Shown: positions 58,415 to 64,000 of the stretch, one piece after another
Position numbering within the stretch: the first letter of the stretch is position 1
Layout: every line of letters begins with the position of its first letter
Source: Liolophura sinensis
Taxonomy: Eukaryota; Mollusca; Polyplacophora; Chitonida; Chitonidae
DNA length: 64,000 bases
NCBI RefSeq assembly: GCF_032854445.1
Contig: NC_088300.1
Coordinates: forward strand, 41,694,458-41,758,457
Direction of reading: 5' to 3'
The notes under the pieces: generated by a model
Told to the model about the DNA's origin: nothing
Seen by the model: the letters and a program-made list of their open reading frames with translations, nothing else
Database searches by the model: none
Translations under genes and position numbers: made by a program

Positions 58415-59213
58415 ATGAGGAACATGGGCATTCTGGTGAGGATACTTTTTCTTTTCTGTTTGCATGGGATTGTTTTATCGGAAACCAATTCTACCCACGA
58501 AAAAACGACTCAAACAACAACTATGGACAAGCACAGGTCATTTTCTGAGCCTTTTTCAACTGATCCGGGGCCAACACAGACGGCTACAGGTCCACAGGAA
58601 CCCTCTTCTAACTATGCAGACACCGCAACAGACAGTTCTCTATGTTTCGAAGAAGAAGACACTGTGATAGAGTTTGGGCATCAATTACAAGATGAATTTA
58701 AAAGTTTGTCTGCCTTGAAAGCTTCACTGCTCTGCTTTTCAGCAAACATACTGTCTCTGAGAATGGCTTTGGAAAGCACATTGCAATGCTGTTTGAACGG
58801 AAATGAACAAATTTCGGAGTGGAAAGACACAGATTCCATTTGCACGGTTTCAGAAAAAGCAGAAGAAACCGCCAAGAAAGGCAGATCCTGCTGGGACATC
58901 CTGGACGTTGCTGAAGACAGCGTGATACCTATACCCTCGGGTATGTCCTCGATCTGTAATAATTCAACAGCTGCCGATGGGAATAACGACGACCCTGTCG
59001 CTATCCTGTTGGAGGCGATTAATTCTCGACTACAAAGCGGACTGGAGCTTCAGTCCAACATAAGCCAGGCTCCGACGATCCAACGGACGTCCTCCTGTCT
59101 CCAAACTGTAACACTTCAGCGGGCTGTAAGGGAAATGATCCGTATCAACAAAGCGATCCATGATGTGACGCGTGTATATCTTAGCTGGGGAGCAAAGACC
59201 TCCGACACCAAAG
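58415..59213 (+). CDS. Secreted or membrane-anchored protein with IPT-like domain, exon 1
   Basis: Codes for 266 residues plus one base. The ATG is in a good context (caccATGA) and begins a signal peptide (1-22, core ILFLFCLHGIVLS). Residues 23-75 are rich in Ser/Thr/Pro, like a mucin-type linker. Residues 76-266 contain eight Cys (77, 107, 125, 126, 143, 159, 181, 228), an even number suggesting disulfides, and predicted helices, with possible N-glycosylation at N25, N183 and N215. I do not recognise this N-terminal domain. The exon ends at 'ccaaag|gtaatt', phase 1. The frame reads only three codons past the donor before a stop, which supports splicing here. Confidence 0.85.
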
Positions 59214-59675
59214 GTAATTAATATATTCATTAAATTAAATTAAAAAAAGGGTTGACTTTTTGATAAAATAACACCGAAGCCAATGCTGTATTGACTGCAG
59301 GACGTATTAAGTTGGTGTGGTGTGTAGGTTGTTGGACAAGGCCAAACCAAAGTTTTGCTTAGTTTTCAATTTATTCTATTTGTGCCAAGGTGAGTATAAC
59401 TTGATACTATGTAAGCATTTGCAGCGCAGTAAGAATAAAACCCTAACTGAGGTAATTAGACAAAAGCCCGGATTTCACTAGGATTTTAAGTGTGACCATT
59501 TGCCAACTACCACATTCTCGTTGTTGCCCTCGTTTTACTCTCTCTGCCGTAAGTATGGGGCGGTCTAATCGTCGCGTCGATTTAGATTTAGATCTCTACG
59601 TTGGACATAAGAACAGAGACACAGACTTGGATTACTGACAACATGTATGCTAGCAAGTGACACGATTTGGATACT
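59214..59675. other. Intron 1, left part, nothing recognised
   Basis: No repeat or coding frame recognised. Confidence 0.4.
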
Positions 59676-59679
59676 GACT

Positions 59680-59875
59680 ACATTCATTCGCACAGAACCT
59701 TCCTTATCATTAAAAACTTTTGACTGCTGCTTTTTGCACAATTCTGTCCTCATGTTGTACTTTACATACTTTCTCTAGTTCTTTGTTGATTTGTGTTGAG
59801 AGTTCTTTTGGGAAATGACCTTGCTATCGACTCGAAACGTCCATTTTGGTTAACAGATGGTATGTTTCAACGCAT
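59680..59875 (+). mobile_element. Retroelement 3' tail fragment in intron 1
   Basis: 'tcattaaaaacttttgactg', 'ttctgtcctcatgttgtact', 'gggaaatgaccttgctatcg' and 'actcgaaacgtccattttgg'. Confidence 0.7.
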
Positions 59876-60164
59876 TTATTATATCATTTATTAAATTTAA
59901 TATTATATTTAGTCTTTTCTTTTTAACAGGACTTGTCTGTGCTGACAGTCTTATTTCATTGAGCGGGCCAGGTTTATGGGTGGACATGGTGTGGGGGTGG
60001 CTGTGGTTGTAGGGTAAATTTTACATGTTCCAAGACGCTTAAAACAACGCATAAATGAAAACGCAATTATTCTGCATTTAACTTTATGTGCGATTTCCTT
60101 AGGGAAAGAATATAGAAATGAATTTAGACTTGGGTTTTCATGGCAACTGCTCATTGTGGCCACA

Positions 60165-60485
60165 TTGGAAAACCACGGGCTCAAACCCGGATCGCGTCAT
60201 ACCAAAGACTTAAAAAATGGTACTTGTTGCTGCTTCACTTGGCGCTCAGCACTGAGAGGTTAGAGCAAGGAAACAGGGCTGTTTGGCCCGGTATCAGTAT
60301 AATGTAACTGCATAAGGTGTCATGTCTGGTGTCTTCGGCTTGATACTTCAGTGGCGGCAGCACATTGGCGGCATGGACGCAATAAAACACAGTATACATG
60401 TATACACACATCTGATGCCTACTCTTCGTCATGTGACTGAAAAATTGTTCGGTACTACGTTGAACCCCAAGCATACATACGGACA
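60165..60485 (+). mobile_element. SINE family B, 5' truncated, in intron 1
   Basis: Begins in the tRNA head at the B box 'gggctcaaacccgg'. The core 'gatacttcagtggcggcagc' and the tail 'actacgttgaaccccaagca' match the copy at 13,720. Confidence 0.85.
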
Positions 60486-62095
60486 TGGTGGCTAGATGAG
60501 AACCAACGCGAAATCCCCATTTAGTATGAATTGCAGTGAAAATCAAAGTCTGTAATCATCTGAGTATGGATTACTCTGCGCGTTACATCACTAGATGCCT
60601 ATTAAGGTAATAACTGCAGCGTAGATGAGCCTTCGTAAGAGTTAAAGACCAGGTAGTTGACCTGGGCGAAGATTTAGCTCGCCCAGCTCGGCCGATGATC
60701 AGCCCAAATCGAGGTTCGTTGTAAGCTCTGATGAGATAATTGTCACTTCTTATGACTTGCTCTAGAGACAAGGTTCTTCCGTGCAACTTACACTCGCACT
60801 GATTATAACATTGATCTTCATTAAATCGGTAAATTAATCAATAATGTTATGCCTTTAATCAGTGAAGCGGGTATAATTAAAATCCCAGCCATACGCACAG
60901 CAACTTTTCTGTCAATACCGCCGATAAAAATCAGAACAGCGGCGCTGCGGTTGTCTTCCACGGTTCTTTTATGTTGGGCGTTTCTGTACAAACCGACCAG
61001 CCATTACTAGAGATATCATCGCCTATGCTTATCGAGTTATATACAGCTTCCACCACTACTGATATTCCACCACTACTGATTTTCCATCAGTCTCGTTAAA
61101 CTATTCAGTAATCTATTCATAACCACACCACAAAGCAAAACAATAAATAGACAGTGGTATAATGAAGGCGTTGGACTAGATTTCCTTTAAGAGGAATTAT
61201 TACCGAAAACAGAAGTCTGATATTTCTTTGCTTCAGCCGCAACCAAAAGTAACAATTTACTGGTAGAAAGTATATCAGTCCACCGCTAGCCATCTGTAGT
61301 ACTTAGCACTTTTCTATAACCTATACCCCTTTTTGTAGCTTTTACCGCGTCTGTTGTTCCGGTCCTGTCGTTCAGTTTTATCCCATTTGGGCCTCTTAAT
61401 GCATACGACTTTTATTGATCTCTATAAGAAAGATATACTTGCATGTCTATAGAGGGTACATGGCGACCTTTGTCAGTTGGTATTTGTTAGACTGTTTGTC
61501 TTACCATCAGCATTAGTCCTGTATCCACACTAAACTGTTTGTGCGGTGTCGTCAGTCAATATCTCCCAGTATGACTTCAGTGCTTCTCCCTCACAGTTTT
61601 GCGTTCTTCTTCCTCATTATTAAAAGTTTTTATATTAGTGAAATATAACAGTGTGCTCTACAGACTGAGGAGATTTACCCTGTGTAACGGAAACTTTTGC
61701 TTCCAAGGCCTTGGTCGTCATAGAATGTATGATCAGAAAACATCCGTCGATATTTCCTTACCCCAAGCAAGCAACATTACAAGAATTCGATATGTTTGAA
61801 TCGCAGAAAGGGTATAAAAAATCATATTGTTCAATCAGTCACTGGATTAACTCCAGGCTAGCGAAGCACCTTTCTTTTGCCAGGGATTTTTGGGGAGAAT
61901 GTTTCATGATAACTGGAGCTGACTGGGGCTAGGGGCAGTAAAGGCAGCCATGCTCATTACATCTGAATGAGGCCTTTATGAACAGTTGCAATCAAAGCGC
62001 GACTGAGATGCCTTTTTTAATTGTTATTTGACCTGGAACTCATTCATGAACTACGAATTTGAACTTTGATATGGAATTCATGCCTGGAATATCCA
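60486..62095. other. Intron 1, nothing recognised
   Basis: No repeat family member or domain-bearing frame found. Confidence 0.4.
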
Positions 62096-62099
62096 CTGT

Positions 62100-62345
62100 C
62101 TGCCCGGCATCATTGATAACTGATGACCGCTTCTCTCCTGTGTGTTACCGGCTTTATTTCCTATTTGTATAATTTCTTACATACCTTTGTCTTTGGGAGT
62201 TAGTGTTAAGCGTTGTTTTGAGAATGGACCTTGCGATTATCGACTTGGGACGCCCTTTACGGACTACGAATGGTATACTAATGTCGGACACGACGCTTAT
62301 ATTTCAAATTCTCCGTGTGGTGAATAAGGCCTTCGTCAGTTTATG
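62100..62345 (+). mobile_element. Retroelement 3' tail fragment in intron 1
   Basis: 'ttagtgttaagcgttgtttt', 'gagaatggaccttgcgatta' and 'tacgaatggtatactaatgt'. Confidence 0.6.
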
Positions 62346-63187
62346 AGAACACTCATAAATCGATACAACATGTTTGCTAAATGTTCTCTTCTTTGACGAG
62401 AGGGCACTCGTACCTTCATTGATCATCACTTTATCGTCACATCTCGTATGCAGACAACGTATTTGACAATTGTTTTTCCTCATTATCTATATATAGGTGA
62501 GATATCAGCATTGCTAGAATCTTCGGTCTTTGTCTTGATTTCCATACAAGGAAAATCTTATTTAGGTCATTCACACTGGCAAAAAACACAACCTGTTTTA
62601 ATTCTGTCTTTAACCATCATCCTCTTTTCTAGTCACAGTTGTTATTTATTTGTGTTGTAAATGAGGGTTTATGATTGCCTTACCGTAAGACATCTTTACA
62701 ACCCTTCGTCAATATATTCACATTCGCAATAAGGCGCTTGATTTGCTGCTACCACTTTCACAAAAATTCCTAAGTCACATTTCTGATAACTTTTTTCGTA
62801 AAAGACGTTGTCTAGGTTATAGCCGACGTCATTAACGTGGAAAGTTACGAAAAACTGAATCACGAAGTTTTGTGAAAGTGGCTTTTGACAAACGAAAAGC
62901 ATGGCAAAAAACATTCCTGTTAAGTACAGTGACTAGTACATAGATTTGACACACAGTGAGGAAGGACACAAAGAAAGGCTGAATTAACTATTTGATTAAA
63001 TTGAATCATAGGTTTGCAACTGCGAATTGTGACTTGAAGACAGACATTGGACAGAATTCAAAGCTCTGTCGAAAATCAGTATTATTAATTTTTTTAAGCT
63101 AAACACCTAGGGGTGGAAGAGGCTAAAATAACTTCAGACAGTGTGATCTAGATGTTCTAGGTGTGTTGTATTTCTTCTATCAAATAG
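62346..63187. other. Intron 1, right end
   Basis: Contains the imperfect inverted repeat 'gctaccactttcacaaaa' (near 62,748) against 'ttttgtgaaagtggct' (near 62,868). No coding sequence before the acceptor at 63,187. Confidence 0.4.
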
Positions 63188-63307
63188 AGATAGATGTGAG
63201 TAACTTCGTCCCTGAGACCGTCACCTTGTCGCAGGTACAGACAACAGAGTTTCAGTTTCGAGGCAGCGGTTTTCTAACCAGAGACAACATCAACTGTGTC
63301 TTTTCAG
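63188..63307 (+). CDS. Same gene, exon 2: first half of an IPT/TIG-like domain
   Basis: A 120-bp exon between 'ttctatcaaatag' and 'gtgagc', phase 1 at both ends; its first two bases complete the codon left open at 59,213. The 40 residues read VTLSQVQ, EFQFRGSGF and NINCVFSG. The GSGF turn followed by a C-x-F strand is the hallmark of the first half of IPT/TIG beta-sandwich domains. Another phase-1 exon could lie unseen in the 4-kb intron before it. Confidence 0.75.
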
Positions 63308-63509
63308 GTGAGCCTTTTATAAAGCATATTACTCGAGTCTTTATCAAACTGCCGAAGGGCAAAACTCGTTCTGAAAATCTATATCACAGTGAAATTGTTT
63401 AAATTTCAATGTTTTATTACTAATTTGGAGATTGGAGGGTTTTTTAGCTGTTTTTCATAGCCAAAAAATGTATCTTTGGGAGTAACCATTCCTCGTATGT
63501 TTGCAACAG

Positions 63510-63734
63510 GCAGTTGTTTCTCAGAGAAAGAATCGGAAGTTGTGACCGTGGCTGAGATTCGGTCCGACTCTCTGTTGACTTGTGTCCTCGACACACCCTC
63601 TGCGTCCTGTCACCTGTCAGTGTCCTTGTCAGCTGGTAGGAGGGGAATCGCCCTAAATGAGGCTCTAAGCCACGCCTACAACAGCACGGTGTACGCCCCG
63701 GCACCAAAACCTACCATAAGATTTTCTAATACAG
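63510..63734 (+). CDS. Same gene, exon 3: second half of an IPT/TIG-like domain
   Basis: A 225-bp exon between 'gtttgcaacag' and 'gttggt', phase 1 at both ends. It reads ...AEIRSDSLLTCVLDTP... LSVSLSAGRR... ALSHAYNSTV, the expected second half of an IPT/TIG domain: a T.L.C..P strand, a V.L strand, then a closing Y. Its LLTC Cys could pair with the NINC Cys of exon 2. The last residues (PKPTIRFSNTG) look like the lead-in to a further domain, so more exons should follow beyond the window. Confidence 0.75.
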
Positions 63735-64000
63735 GTTGGTAGAAGAGATAAATTCAAACGCCTTTAAAAGTTGTTGCTAATATTTCGGACTTTGGCTTGA
63801 GTATTGTTTCCGTAAACATGAATAGAACTTTGCTTCCCATAGTAGAAATCGAATCTAAATAGCAAGTGTTTTCTAATTTTAGCAAGTAAACAGTAAAGAT
63901 GATAGTTACAAAGTGGCAAAATATACACGATGTACCAACCTGCAAAATACTATATAATTCACGAATTTAGGATTTCAGTTGATGGTCACGTTTGACAGAG
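63735..64000. other. Intron 3, cut by the window edge
   Basis: Begins at the donor 'gttggt'. No further exon is seen before the end of the window. Confidence 0.5.

Overview
The window looks like nuclear DNA from a lophotrochozoan animal, most likely a marine mollusc. It is AT-rich and mostly non-coding, with long introns bounded by GT/AG sites, several tRNA-derived SINE families whose 3' tails (gagtacggcgtaaaacacc, gtacgacgttaaacc) I associate with molluscan genomes, a decayed Tc1-type transposase, and decayed reverse-transcriptase elements. No bacterial-style operon is present. The taxonomic call is inference; only the repeat and gene structures are read from the sequence.

Region 1 (1-27,100) is a degenerate tandem segmental duplication. 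The same ordered blocks recur: an 'AE' block at about 1, 9,305 and 20,450; a 'P' block at 2,840, 14,330 and 22,520; a 'C-F-D-G' block at 3,200, 11,130, 14,640 and 22,890; an 'IJK' block at 7,140, 16,740 and 25,490; and an 'L' block at 8,440 and 19,600. Each C-G block carries a remnant that reads like the first exon of a small secreted cysteine-containing peptide (4,628; 12,450; 16,401; 24,538). All four are damaged by a stop, a frameshift or a deletion. Later insertions separate the copies: a 683-bp palindromic foldback element with tRNA-like sequence in both arms (5,431-6,113), SINEs, two blocks of a 32-bp minisatellite (12.7 kb and 18.3-19.5 kb) and a run of 27 G.

Region 2 (28,073-52,121) is one peptide-type class A GPCR gene. 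It has two coding exons (28,073-28,448 and 51,172-52,121) joined in phase across a 22.7-kb intron, giving 441 residues with all seven membrane segments. The intron holds most of the transposon debris: a 44-bp minisatellite split by a decayed Penelope-like RT, a Tc1/mariner transposase with intact DD34E spacing but broken frames, a second RT copy, SINEs, a 22-bp repeat, and many copies of one retroelement 3' tail.

Region 3 (58,340-64,000) is the 5' part of a secreted or membrane-anchored protein gene. It has a TATA box, a signal-peptide exon with a Ser/Thr-rich linker and eight cysteines, then two exons that together form an IPT/TIG-like beta-sandwich domain. All three visible introns are phase 1, and the gene runs off the right edge. 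The two supported genes lie on the + strand and show no evident functional link.
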